Positions 12,437-24,843 of a DNA stretch of 64,000 nt are shown piece after piece. Source of the DNA: Acanthaster planci (taxonomy: Eukaryota; Echinodermata; Asteroidea; Valvatida; Acanthasteridae); assembly GCF_001949145.1 (NCBI RefSeq), contig NW_019091379.1:192367-256366 (forward strand), in the 5' to 3' direction. Both the position numbers and the translations under genes were made by a program. The notes beneath the pieces are model-generated. The model was not told where the DNA came from. It saw only the letters and a program-made list of their open reading frames with translations, and searched no databases. The first letter of the stretch is position 1. The number at the start of each line of letters is the position of its first letter.

Positions 12437-12682
12437 CAGGGGCCTATTTCGTAGAGTGGCTTAAGCACAGAATTTTCTTAAGCACAAAAAAACCTTGCTT
12501 AATAAACAAAGGTTACCAGCTCAAACTCTATGTGATTGTCATGCTAACCAAAAGACAGCTAAATACCATTCCAAAACAATATACATCACATGAAGTTTTG
12601 GCTGGTAACCTGATTTGTCAAGCAAGGTTTTTTTCACGCTTATACAATTTTTCGCTAAAGCAGTGCTATGAAATTAGCCCCA
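12437..12682. mobile_element. Inverted-repeat MITE (~246 bp)
   Basis: The left half (GGGGCCTATTTCGTAGAGTG, then TTAAGCACA, AAACCTTGCTTAATAAAC, GGTTACCAGC) is mirrored by the right half in reverse complement (GGGGCTAATTTCATAGCACT, then AAACCTTGCTTGACAAATC, GGTTACCAGCC). The whole element is one long imperfect palindrome with no coding capacity, typical of a non-autonomous foldback DNA transposon. Confidence 0.8.
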
Positions 12683-14668
12683 GATGCCGAGTTCCACAGC
12701 CAAAAGCAAACTTGTGGAATGCTCACCTTTTTTGAAATTGGCAACCGTGCCAAAAATCTCACAAAAAACACACTCACACCTACATGTACCAGTACATCCC
12801 TTATACTGTGAAATTGTATAAAGTTGGTATGCAGGCTTTAGTGAAATAAACTCAATCGCAAAATATGCTTAACATGAATATGAAGATATATTGCAACATA
12901 CATGTACATGTATGTCTATTTTAATATTTAATGAATATTTATCGTTAAAGTTTTATACAAAGCACATTTATGCAATAATGCAAACTCATAAAAGTACATG
13001 TATACATGCAAGTAAGCACATATACAAAATATCCAAGTGTAGTACATTTGGTGAGAGAGCTGTTTTATTCTTATTTTTAAATGAAAGATGGAATAACGTG
13101 AATCTATATTTTTAAGCCCAGTGGCATGCTTGTGCTGTTTGTACAGTATTCTTGTTTGACATGAAGGTGACTTCACTCATTTTGTGATGTGTGTACATGT
13201 ACTGTACATGTACGCTTGTATGTACATTGTATTTCTGCTTGGGGGACAGTCATGCGTGCCATGCATTGTATTGATAATGGACAGAAAAAAAAACCCCAGA
13301 CTGGTTGTTCTGTTAGCATAGGCAAACAGTAGACTGGGTCATTGCTGATTAGTCATTTCTGCAGTCGCAGATGCTAAACTCGTCACAGGAAATGACACTT
13401 GTCAATGACTTGTTGCCGGTTTCAGTTGAGGAACTGCTCAACAATAAAAGAAGTTAATTCAGTGGAGCACACATTTAGAGATGTTCCAGTTGTAAGTATT
13501 GGAACACTTGATACAAGAGCATGAGGGAGGGCAGAGAGACAGAATGATGCTGTGGACTGTGCAAATGTACCTGATGTTGTGTTCAAAAGGAAGTCCACAT
13601 CAATTCACAGTAATCACTGTGAGTTTTAGAAAGATCTGGGAGAAAGAAAAAGGACCGCCAAGTTCCAAGGGAGGGGGGGCAGAATCTACCCCTCCCTGGC
13701 TCTATTGGGATTAAATGAACTTTCTGTGCAAGCTTTCTGTTTCATCTTCATAATAGTGACATGTAACATGTAGAGCATTAAAAACAGTTCATGCTGGTCA
13801 AGATAGATGGCCTGAAACTACCTCGCTGCTTCTATGACCCCCAGCCCCCCCCCTGCACCCAGCCATGCACCATACACTGTACATGTGTACATACTGTACA
13901 TCACCAAGCTTTTCTTGCCATGTCATACTCAAAGTGCAAATTCATATCATAGGTGCAAGTACATGCAGGCCTACAGTAGTCTGTCAAGGCAAAAACCTTT
14001 GCCCTACATTAGACAATGGCGTAAAGTTGTGTGGTAGAGGCTGCAGGTACATGCACACTACATGTAGATCATGTCTTTCATGATAAAAGTACATGTACAT
14101 GTGTACCCCGGTTCTGTTCATACAATGAACTCAGTTTGAAGTACTCGCCAGATAATTTTGATCTCACAATGAACTCTTTGAAGAGTGCCAACGTTCAAAA
14201 TGATATGGACAGGTTTTTGCAAATTGTGCAGGGCAAGTTTCCAGCCTGAGGTCACCTGTTTGCGTGAATTTACTTTTGTGCCGAGTGTTAACCATGAAGT
14301 TTTCAACTTGTTTGGGCTCTTTCAAATACAGACACATTGACTCTCACGAAATAGTGACAATAGGGGAATGGAATGCTCGAAAATTATTCACGTACACTGA
14401 AGTGACAAGGAAATACATGTAAATACCAAAGTCCATGGGAATCCCAATTTCATACCTGCACATGCACATACAATCCATGAAATGTAGCTCACTGCCCTGT
14501 TTCAAAGAACAGAACTACATAAAACGGCAGAGCTTCATTTGTTGGATATTGAGTATATTGAGCCTATTGGGGTGAATCAGTTACTGTACCATACTTGTAA
14601 ATGACCCTGAAAACATGTACATGTATGAAGAGTCGTTTGCAAAAGTTTAGGGCCACCCATACAATCCA
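12683..14668. other. Non-coding DNA, TACATGTA-rich
   Basis: No gene recognised. Many TACATGTACATGTA words occur (12900, 13195, 14091). Short open frames here show no domain. Confidence 0.4.
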
Positions 14669-14727
14669 TTAACCCTAACCCTCCTGAATCCTTCCCCTGT
14701 TGGAGGATTGAGGAGGGTTAGGGTTAA
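14669..14727. mobile_element. 59-bp TTAA-flanked palindrome (piggyBac-like mini-MITE)
   Basis: TTAA at each end encloses a hairpin whose arms begin CCCTAACCCTCCT and end AGGAGGGTTAGGG, with a short loop around CCCCTGTTGG. TTAA target duplication plus CCC...GGG termini is the known signature of piggyBac-type insertions. A second copy of identical size lies at 48608-48666. Confidence 0.65.
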
Positions 14728-15645
14728 CCTGAAGAAAAACTAAACTTAAACCAATCAATCATGGTAAGTTATATTTACTTTCAATGTGTAACCTTAGTAT
14801 CTTGGTTAAACAGCTATTTAACTGCATTGCTATGATTTGAAATGTGAACAGTCTGATATTTACATGTAGTGTGCCCTCCTTTATTTCTGATTACTTAGGC
14901 TTGTTTTTGTTACCCATGCTGCCTTGCAGACAAAATGTCATACAAGACCTGCCTTTGCAAACAATTCCATTGAAATGGGTATGTAGCACTGCACTGATGT
15001 TATGCACCACTGTAAAATCATGTTAAGTGATCATTCAGTGAGACTGTAAAGCAGGCCCAGTGACAGAAATACCAATAAAATTCAAGGTGGTCTTAAACTT
15101 TTGCAAATGACTGTAAGGTATTTACATGTAAAGTAGACTATAACTTGCAAGAAGAGATAAACATCCACTTACATGTACATGTACCGCATGTAGATATATT
15201 TATGATGCTTGTATGTTATATACACTGAATTGTATCACTGAAATAAATCATTGCCAAAGCAATGAAGGCCCAGCGTGGGTGTTCTTGTTCTGCACAATTA
15301 CAAGTAGGACTTGGTGTTGGTTTTCATCACCTCTGCCACATGGACACCAGCGAGGTGTTTATTTGATGGGGAGTTACATGTGCATGTACTTGAAAAGTGG
15401 CCAATCTTCATGTACTTGAAAAGTGGCCAATCTTGTTGTACCATGTTTTTAATCTGTGCCAGTGCCACAAATGTGTCAGAAGTTGCTGAATACAGTATTG
15501 GGTTCCAGGACCTTGGACAAATAGTTGAAATACTGTAGGGTGGAGCTCTTGTCACTGACACAGTATCCCTATTCATCATGATGTCATACTGAGTGGTATC
15601 AAAAAAAAAGAGAAAGAAAGAAAAGCAGTACTTGTATATGTATAT
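14728..15645. other. Non-coding DNA
   Basis: No gene or complete repeat recognised. A direct repeat of about 24 bases (CTTGAAAAGTGGCCAATCTT at about 15389 and 15416) lies inside. Confidence 0.35.
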
Positions 15646-15915
15646 GGGTAATTCCATAAATTAGGGGTCCAAAAATCCAAAAATGCAACATTTTGGTGTC
15701 CCTGTTACATCTGGTCTTTGTTACATGTATTTGACATGGAAATACCCGGTATCACCGGAATTGATTTCAAACTATTACTGTTTGTTTAGCAGGTAACTTG
15801 CATTAATTTATCAGTCTCGGAAATTAAAGAATGTCTTCTGAACTAACTTACACAATCACGTATCAAATGTGACAGGAACAGGAAAAAACTGGACCCCTAA
15901 TTTCTGGAATTACCC
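15646..15915. mobile_element. MITE with 25-bp terminal inverted repeats (~270 bp)
   Basis: The left arm 15646-15670 (GGGTAATTCCATAAATTAGG...) and right arm 15891-15915 are reverse complements with a single mismatch over 25 bases. The interior is AT-rich and non-coding. This is a typical non-autonomous DNA transposon structure; target-site duplications were not resolved. Confidence 0.75.
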
Positions 15916-17005
15916 GTCTGTTCTTTTCCTGTGCATGCAGTGATTTGTAAAATATAAGTAGATGGGGCACATTTCCTGCATTGTATTAATCAGAGTTGCT
16001 CTTACATGTTAGCTCAACTGCATTTACAGGTAATATACACGGAAAGAGTTCATCTCAGCTTAGCACAGCTGCCGTCTTTGTTGATGTGATTTTTAATAAA
16101 AGCTTAGTTTGATAGTCTCATTTGTTTGTTTTTGTTTTGTTTTTGGTGGATTTTTTTGGGGGGGACAAATGCATGTACATGTATAATCAGAAGAAGTAAC
16201 CCCATTCTTTCAGTTTTTGATGAACAGTGAACCTACAAGGTAATTATAAAAGAGTTAAAAAGAAAAAGTACTTCCGTTGTGATGGCATGAGACTCACATG
16301 TACATGTACATTCATGTCAATACTGTGCAGAGCATGGACATGGACATGTACCGGGACCTGGACCTGTACATACAGGTTCAGGGGTGCCGTAGTGTGAACC
16401 CCTCTTGATACAGACATACATTGCACAGTACGTGTATACTCACCACGCACCTACGTGTATATATTTTTTTGCTTTGCTGCATTGTTTTGCCACCATCCTT
16501 CTAAAAATAAGGAAATTACGTTAGCATCGTTGACTTGTGTGGTTTACTGCTCAGAAAATTGAACGTTGCCCATTCGCAGCCTTATTATTTTGAATATCAT
16601 GAACGTGTTTGAAGAGACACAGGTGTATACATGCATATGCACTGGTCTTGTGTATGTAATACTTTATTAATTAAAGCTGACTGCCATGGCTGCAGACACT
16701 AGAAGATGCTCTCTCTTTTGGCCCGAGTTCATTTGACTACATGTACATGTATGTAGCTATAAAATTGCAAGGTGCGCCAATTGTTAGGGTTTCCAGCTCT
16801 CCAGCTCTGAGTATTCAATTTGAGTTTTTTCGTCGCTTCTGATCATTTCCCTCTCCTCCGTTCCCGGTCCACCTTCATTTCAATGCACATCCCCCTCCCA
16901 CTCTGTCATAACCCCGCCCCCCGTAACTCATTGCCACCGTCTTGTAGGAAAAGAAGGCAAAGTTGAACTGGTATCATGTGATGAAAAGGAGATACTAGCC
17001 GATGG

Positions 17006-17100
17006 GTTGCCTAGCAACAGGAGGCGGGAAGAGCCTAGTGTTAGATTGGTTTAAAAGCATGCGGGGAACTAAACCTGGTAATTGGATTTATTTCTCAGGT
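17006..17100 (+). promoter_or_regulatory. Promoter-like cluster: RFX X-box, E2F, CCAAT, TATA-like, splice donor
   Basis: GTTGCCTAGCAAC at 17006-17018 is a near-perfect RFX X-box palindrome. GGCGGGAA (E2F-like) follows at about 17022, an inverted CCAAT box GATTGG at 17044-17049, and TTTAAAAG at 17050-17057. A TCAG|GTAAGT splice donor follows at 17099. The arrangement resembles a promoter with a short untranslated first exon, but no coding exon could be linked to it. Confidence 0.35.
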
Positions 17101-18794
17101 AAGTGTTTAGACACACAAATTCTGCTGGTTTTTGAACTCACCTCTAGACTAACTTTCGAGAATTGACCGATTTGTACAGAGGTTGGCATGGTTTGGCTTT
17201 CACTGCAAGGTTTTCAACATGGAAATGCTTTAACACCCCCAACCCTCCCATTGGCCATTGCTCAAATTTTGTACTCACAAACTGCCTGCCTACATCCTGG
17301 GAGCACCATCCTGTAAGGCATGTGTTTTTGTATACATTCCTGTACATTTTGATTCCTGCATTTGACACGTTCATATGCCACAAATTTTAAGTTGCATTTG
17401 GTTTGGGACAAGGGGACTCACACGGATTGGAACTTTGCCCCGAGATTGTAGCACACAACCAAATAATGCAACATGTTAAATTGTAATTTCCAAAGGAAGT
17501 GCCATTTAACATGGTCAAAACACAATGACATGGCTGAACATTTGCTGTGCACATGTACACGATTCAAGGAATGACAGGCATCAAAAATGGACCATATGCC
17601 TCTACTTATTTCACATGTAGTTCATTGATCCTCACCACTCTCTTGCATCTAGTTTATGCTTGTGGTTTGCATATGTTACCCGCATGCTCTTGTAATGTTG
17701 AATGGTTAGAGCTCTGCTTAAGCTTGCACAGTTCCTTGTGTAGAATTGTGCATGAGCACGCTGGTGTTGGGTTGAAGCACAGATGGTGTTGGATAGCATG
17801 TTATGTTGACCTATAACGTTTCCATCTGAAGCTGTCCAACGACATGTATGTGCACATGTATCCGTTACTCGGTAGCATCCTCAAAACTTGCTGGTACTAT
17901 GGGGGTAGCCTCAGACAGGTTGGACTGGAGCCGTGTATTGAGAGAGTTACGACAAAAGTGTCACAATTATTGAAAACAAACTGGCAGGTGTGTGCCAGTG
18001 ACACAGTTGGTTTTAAAGCTCTACTATGCCCATACATATAATGAACAGCCATTTTGATTCCAAAATCTGAAGCTGCTGCCACTCTCTCTTTATACAGGTC
18101 TGGGTTGGACATTTTGCTTGTGTCGTAAAAGGTGCTGTTTAGCTTGCAGTGAGCAGGGCTTTTCCCGTAATCGTGGCTTCGTACCTCCTGACTTGAGTTT
18201 CTCAAATTGAGTACTTTGAGCTGGCACATTCAGGGTTAATGCTTCAGAAATATTCAATCGTCTGATGCAAAGCTCACAGTTTCCTATTGTTCTGTCTGTG
18301 AGTGTGGAGCTCACAATGAAACCATCAAGTCAGAGACGAAGCCGGGATTTGGAGAAAGGCCTAGAAAAGTGAAAGACACAAGTCACTCCGCAGTTGTACA
18401 TATGCTGTTCATTCATTTTACATCAGGGCACCTGTGCATATGCATCTGCAAAGGCAGGCGTTAAACTACATTCATAAATGCCTCAGTTTGCCTATTCAAC
18501 AACGTGCAACTTGACTGTATATTGACATTTGTTAATACCCGATTAGGAATGATAATGCCCACTGTGTAAATCACGCACTGGCATTTCAATATGAGACATT
18601 TGAATCAATTCTGGTTTGTCAAGAGTCTGTGTGCTAAGCATGTGCCAAATCCATATAAGGAGACTCTTTTGGACAACTTTTACAAGGAATATACCATAAA
18701 ATGGACGAGGGTGATTGGGAAAAGGAAGGTAAAATACTTTTTAAAAAAAAAAGATCGTTGGAAATCCATCAAATTGACTTCTTTTGACTCTCTG
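17101..18794. other. Non-coding DNA
   Basis: No gene recognised. Short open frames such as 18591-18857 (+) have no detectable domain and no supporting splice structure. Confidence 0.35.
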
Positions 18795-18977
18795 AATAAA
18801 AAGGTATTTATGTATGGGAATAAATATGTGCTTGGCTGGTTTCAAACTAATGGTTAAGACCAGCTCAGGAGAATGAGCGCTGAGTGTTAATGCTCGAGCC
18901 ACGTGCGTCCATTCTCCTGAGCCGGTCCCAGAGGCACATTTAAGACTGGCCAAGCATGTATTAATTCCCTTATGTAG
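18795..18977. mobile_element. Foldback element, imperfect long hairpin
   Basis: The inner arms are 18858-18875 (GACCAGCTCAGGAGAATG) and 18910-18927, reverse complements with one mismatch. Outer arms (about 18800-18845 with AAATATGTGCTTGGCTGGT, and 18934-18977 with GACTGGCCAAGCATGTATTA) extend the pairing with more decay. It is about 180 bases, non-coding, and fits an old MITE. Confidence 0.6.
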
Positions 18978-21900
18978 CCAACTAGCCATAAGGATCCAAG
19001 ATGCACAAGAAAGGCATCCAGCTGCTAGACTGGTTGTCAAGCCCAACATCAGTTCCTGACATATTCCACTTTGCCTATTTCTCAGTTGTGTGTACATGTA
19101 CAAGCCCCAAATGCATGATTTGTTTCTTTTGACTCCTACACAGACTTTGAGCTGAAGATAATCTCCAAGCCGAGGTGATTGCAGCCACAGCGCCCTCTGT
19201 TGACCAGCCTGCGAGAAGTCACCCCAGTCCCTCAGAGGTGATTTGAATGAGGGAGGTTCTATCTCCTCTAGTAATGCAAACATTTTTTTTCCCTCAACTC
19301 AAAAACAAAAACTCATGGCACTATGTGATCTCACGTGAGAGAAGGGATGGTTGAAACGTGCCTATCATGAAATGATCTTATGGGGTTGTACGTCTGTGCA
19401 TGCTCAGTATATTAGTAAGTCCTACCTTGACCAACCCGATCTGCCTTCGAGCCTTTCCTTATTCTCTGTACAAGTGTATAAATTCCAGAAATGACTGTAT
19501 CATTAAAAAGGCTTACGCCAGTTTTGTCTGTACACGCTGTACATTCATGTAACACACCTGCCATCCTTGCCTTACTCCTTCCTGTGGTCAGACTTTACCA
19601 CACAGTAGATTGGGTGCGTTCCATTAGCTGACACGTGTAAGTCAAACTTACACGAGAGCATTCATTTTGGCATCACATGATCTTCGTGCCTGCCCTGGTG
19701 TCAGCCACCACTACCCTGGCTGGTGAGCAGGTCTGTGGAGGCTGCACGAGTGTAATGACGTGACGGATGGACTGTTTGAGCACGGACGTCATGGAACGTG
19801 GCGGGGACTTGATCTTTTTCCCAGAATGCCTCGGCAAATCAACTGCAGCGTTCAATTAGCGTCATTTCAAGGCTTCCCTTGCGTGTAACACTGGTGTATT
19901 CATGGAAGCTAATCAAATGCACGCATTAAAAGGTATTTAAATGAGCCTTCGGTTCATTCAAATATGAATCTATTGTGTGGTAATGCCTGACCTCAGGAAG
20001 GAGTATGGCTTGTTGGCAGGTCTGATGTAAGGATTCAGCATAGTCAATAGTCCTGTGTCTGCATGCTATTTGGTTGTACAAACTTTAGGAACTGTTTCAT
20101 CAACAGGCATACTGTATATCTTTGATAATCGTAACCTCTTTTCTGCAATGTGTATATTGTGCATGTTTCTTGAGTATAGTCTGGTTCCCTGATCAAGTGA
20201 ATCTGATTGTTCATGGGGCATTTGTAGTTTCCTTGCCTTCCAGAAATTGCCCGTAATTTTGAAGTACTTGCTCAAATTGACGGGCTGACCACAATGTTGG
20301 CCGTGGTCAGGTGTTTCCAAGCAGCCAAGTGGTAAAATCAGCGAGTTTTAGGGATGTGGTAACCACTCAACAACATTATTGATATGGAAACCTGATAAGT
20401 TTTTAATGAGTTAAAGCTCGTACTTGAAAAGAAAAAAATCACTGTTAGATGTAATGAATAGTCAGGGTTTCTAAGCTTACCCTCTGCTTTACATGTATGA
20501 ACCAAATCATGTTTTAGACGGGTGGCTTCTAGTTGTTGGGTGTGTTGGGGGAGGGTCATTTCACAGAACCAGACTAATTGTCTGATGGCTACCTGCAGAA
20601 GGGAATACGTGTACTTAAGCCAGCTTTTGCAAATCCAGTTGTGTTTGAAACTTGCCTGAGTGCTTGTCTGCCAGCCACAAGGCTATGAAGTGTTGAAATA
20701 CTGATTTTGTCCAATTTAGGCAGAAAAATCTTTAAAGTGAGTTTGGTTCCTGTTTCTGTTAGGGTTGTGGTATTCACATTTCACAACAGTGTAGTCATCT
20801 AGTAAATCATAGTTTTATGAAACAGATTTATTTACTCAGTGTTATGTGTTAAACTTGGATTGAGCCATGCAGCCAAAACTTGCCTTACATAGGAAACCGA
20901 AACATACCTGTACCTTGTAAATTACCCAGATGAAAAGGGGTACTTTGTTTCATTCATAAGTCATCTCAACGTCAAACAGTGTGTATGTGCAATGAGGCAG
21001 TGTATCATTTTACTGCTATTTTGTATAAAAGGAGTTGAAAGAAAAGAAATCCTATCAGGTAACTTGAATAGGGAGTAACTTTGAATCACTTTCAAAGCAA
21101 TGTCAGAGACTTCTTTTGTTCCTCTTTGTTTCTTAATATGCTGGTAAATGTACCGGGAACTTATGTTAAATGTGTAAGCAACGTTGGCCATTCTTTAAAA
21201 AGACCTGACTGTGAGGGTTTGAGAATGACGTCAACCACTGTGCCCTGGGAGACTGCAATTTAATTTAAGGAGTGGAGATTTTATTTCCCCGGAAACCCTA
21301 TCAGGAACGGCTATAATGCCTGATCCTTACCCGGGCTTTCCACTCGTATTGTTAAAACCAGATTTAATTACGAACCGTTTGCGCACAAAACCATGAAGAG
21401 AGTAAAGACCAGTGTCCCTGGAAGTAAATGTGAGCCATAATTTCGATTCAGGGAGGATGTGAGTTCAATTTAATTAAGGATTTACCAAAGGAAACTACAG
21501 AAATCCAGCAACTTTTAAGTGCTCTTTTTTTGCTGCGGTCAAAGTTACCACTGTGTTCAGTTAGAGAAATCAGACCGTGAAACGCAGTTTTTAGGAGATG
21601 TGTGCCACTCGGACAGAGCTAAAAGGTGGGTTGATGGTTTTGTGGAATGGTCTAATTTACGACAGTATTAATTTTTTTTTGAAACGGGTGTTAGAGAGTG
21701 TCAGCTCTCCAGAGTTTGGTTGCGTAAATGCAGACTAATAAAATACTGGTGGCCTATTTTAAAAGGACCGATTTTGATTTCACATTGGCAGAATTGATGT
21801 GAATGTTTCAGTGACCGTCAACAGTTTAAAGCAGGACTTTAGTTGAGCTGTTAGAGGTATTAGTTTCTTGTTGGGCCTGCCATTTTTTTCATGAACAAGC

Positions 21901-23910
21901 CTTAGTGGCTACAAAATATTCATCTCCGATGTACTTGCAGTAAAGAGTGGTTCATTATTCCCCGCCCCCGGGCTTTTCATTATAGTGGGGTTTTGTATTT
22001 TACTTTGTTTTCGTTTACACTCGCCTGTTAAGTTGTGCCTCCACAAATGTTTAACTTTCCAGTAGAGTCGGCAGTTCCGCACGACGAATCTCGAAATACG
22101 AAGAGATGTGGGCAGATACAGTCACGCAGGGCTTCGTGTATTGTGGAAGTAATCGAATAAAGCAGGGCCGCAGTAATTTCTTGCTTTTGGAAATAGGCCC
22201 GTCGCCAAAAAAAAATCATCAATTCATTTCTTTCAGGGGGAACTTCTAGTTCTGTTCTGTGCCAACAAAAATGCCATTTTGAGTTGGAAACACCATTGGC
22301 ATGTATGACCCTCTTGAATCCGCGACCGTTTGGTAACTGGGAAACATATTGAACTTGGCCCAGGGCTCTATGTGGAGCCACTCGTCCTGTCCTGGTCCCA
22401 TGTGCATTTTAGATTTCAAGTCGTTTTATTCGACGAGGTGTGAAGCCGTCAATCCATATTCTACGACTGTACTTTCGGGGTTTTTTGTTTCTCTTGCCGC
22501 CTTTTTAAAATAGACCCAAATCCCTTAAATCTGAACATGTAGCGAACGGAAACTTTAAACGAACTCACCTTTTGGGGTAGAGGTGGCCATACTTGTTCCC
22601 ATACAGTGACCTCTGTTTTCACCCCCCCCCCCGGGCATTATATCCAGTATATATCGTCGCCGTGCACTTTCGCTGTGTCGAGCCATCAGGAGTTTTGCAT
22701 TAATGTCTTGTGTCATTTTAACACCAACTTTGTGACAATCTGAGTCAGTTACGGATCTTCTGGCTCACTGCAGATCCGTTTTCTGACAATTACGTCATAT
22801 TGCCTCAAAGGGAGACCAAATAGGGTGCTTTCATATGTTTAATAGATATTTATTGGGGTCGGCGACAAAGCCAAAGTCTCCACGGGCCCCCAAATTAATA
22901 TCTTATCAAGTTACCTGAATATTCACTCAAGACATGTCACAGATCTTCACAAAAGGACATGATTTCCATTTCATCGCATCATCACTGGTTGAAGGTGGAA
23001 CTGCATTTCAATTGATGTGAATCACAATTTCAGTAGCGCATGGTATAGGACTCACAAAATGAGAATGTGTATACTGCTACGCGAGTTCATACATGTAGGT
23101 CAACGCTCAGTTAATCGTAGTGCATGTACTAGTCATCAACTCAAGCAATATGATTTTACATACAATGTAGTTGAATACATCGTTATAAAAAGGCTGTGAC
23201 TTACACATACATGTACATGTAATCATATTTCTTATAGTGTGTAAACCTGATGGTATATATTTTTCGTTAATTTACAATAGAACCAGACCCTTGTCATATT
23301 GCCCATTTTTTGGATAGTCGAGGTTCACTTCGTTCCCAAGTGTCAAACAATTTGTGATATGAACGTGTGTGCATCGTGTGTAATTTTTGTGTATAAATTT
23401 TAGTAATATAATACGTGTATATGACTCCTAGAAATAAAAACAAGTGACCCTTTTATAGATACAAGCGTGTGGGTAGTATTTTTACGTCATTTATCGATAA
23501 TACTAGCATTTTAAAAAATACATCGTCCGCATTGGCCTATGTGGAATACGTGACGTTCAAGATAATTAGAAACTTAGAGGGCTCAACCAACTAAACACGA
23601 TTTACAATGTACACTTCTGCAGAGTTCTTGAAGTGCCATCTGACTTGTCGACGTCTTTCCCGTAAAAAAATGTCATGCTATGATAAAATAAACAGGATCT
23701 CCACCCAGAAGAATTTAAATAACGATATGCTGTTCATCCTGATGGTTGTTGCAAAGAGGGATGGATTCGTGGTATTGTAATTTGTGCTTAAAACACAGCA
23801 AGGGAGGTCAAAAATGTTCGACGAATTTGGGCGGACCCGGGATAAAAGAAGCGAGTGATATTCTGAACTTCATGCGATTGAGTAAAGAAGCCTGGTTTCC
23901 ATATGGTCGT
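18978..23910. other. Long stretch without a recognised gene
   Basis: This 4.9 kb stretch shows no coding exons with family similarity that I recognise. It contains short low-complexity runs (C-run near 22623) and no clear long repeat. Open frames up to 117 codons (22028-22381, -) are not supported by any motif. Confidence 0.35.
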
Positions 23911-23918
23911 AACGAACG

Positions 23919-24010
23919 CCAACGGCACGCAAGACGTCAAGACGCAGACGGTCGCGACATACATGCTGCGTGACGTCATTCCACCAAAAATATTACACAA
24001 AATGGCGTCC
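23919..24010 (+). repeat. ~90-bp block with CRE palindrome, shared with 31061-31150
   Basis: The block contains CGCAAGACGTCAAGACGCAG, then a GTCGCG step, then TGACGTCATTCCACC (CRE palindrome at 23971-23978) and an ATGGCG segment. It matches 31061-31150 closely. It lies about 0.85 kb upstream of the first GPCR copy and could be part of the duplicated unit or a dispersed repeat. Confidence 0.6.
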
Positions 24011-24843
24011 GAACATCGGAAAATTTTCATTTAGTATGCCTCTTTAGGCAAGCGTTATTCGATGGTACATGGGGACAAACTTTCTTCATTTTGTTTAACT
24101 TATGTAGAAGTGGCCCATGAAGGTTTTTTTTAACTCACCTAAACACAAGATAATAAAAAATAAGTCAGACATACATATGTCATCATCATATTTAGCCATA
24201 TAAATATTACGATTACCCTTTACCTTCATACTCAATGATTGTATCCACCAACCAACCTTCCTCCGAGCCCAATTAGATACAAGCAACATAGAATTAAAAG
24301 GGGGCGCCTTAGTGCGAAAGCGATTGTAACTCGTGCCGTAATTTATGTCAGCTCAGCACGGCATGGTTTGATGAAATGAAAAGATTTCAACTTGAACGAA
24401 TTTCGCCATATTCAAATGCTCTGTTGCTGTTCGTTTGTGTGCCAACCATCCCTGAGGTTTTATGCGCATCAGCGCTGGCGGGCCCCTTAGAAGGCAGTCC
24501 TCTGTGCCACGTGAAAGTGGGCGTCATCAGATCCCACGTTACCATGGAAATAATCATCGGTAAAAGTTTATCCTCCACGAGCCTGTCTTCTTGCATCTGT
24601 CCCGCTATGAATTGAGCACGTGCATAGCACCTCGTGAGCTGCTTTGGTCAGAAAATAAAATTTGAAGAGTCAAGCGATCGGACAGTTGGTTTTTTTTCGG
24701 AATAGGCCTACCTTTAATAGTCAGTAGACTGGGGTATTTGCTGGGAGACACGAAGACGTATGTTCGTGCCTTCGTGCATAGATTGCGGTTGCTTTTTCCT
24801 TTCTGACAATTAGACTGATACACTTTAGCAACGTTGCCAATCC

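Noticed and set aside
14669-14727. TTAGGG motifs taken as interstitial telomere repeat
   Set aside because: Only two adjacent partial units per arm; TTAA boundaries and the identical copy at 48608 fit a small transposon better.
18741-19283. 180-codon open frame on minus
   Set aside because: No recognisable domain, overlaps a foldback element, and no splice or promoter support; probably chance.
22028-22381. 117-codon minus frame
   Set aside because: No motif or neighbouring exon found; considered chance.
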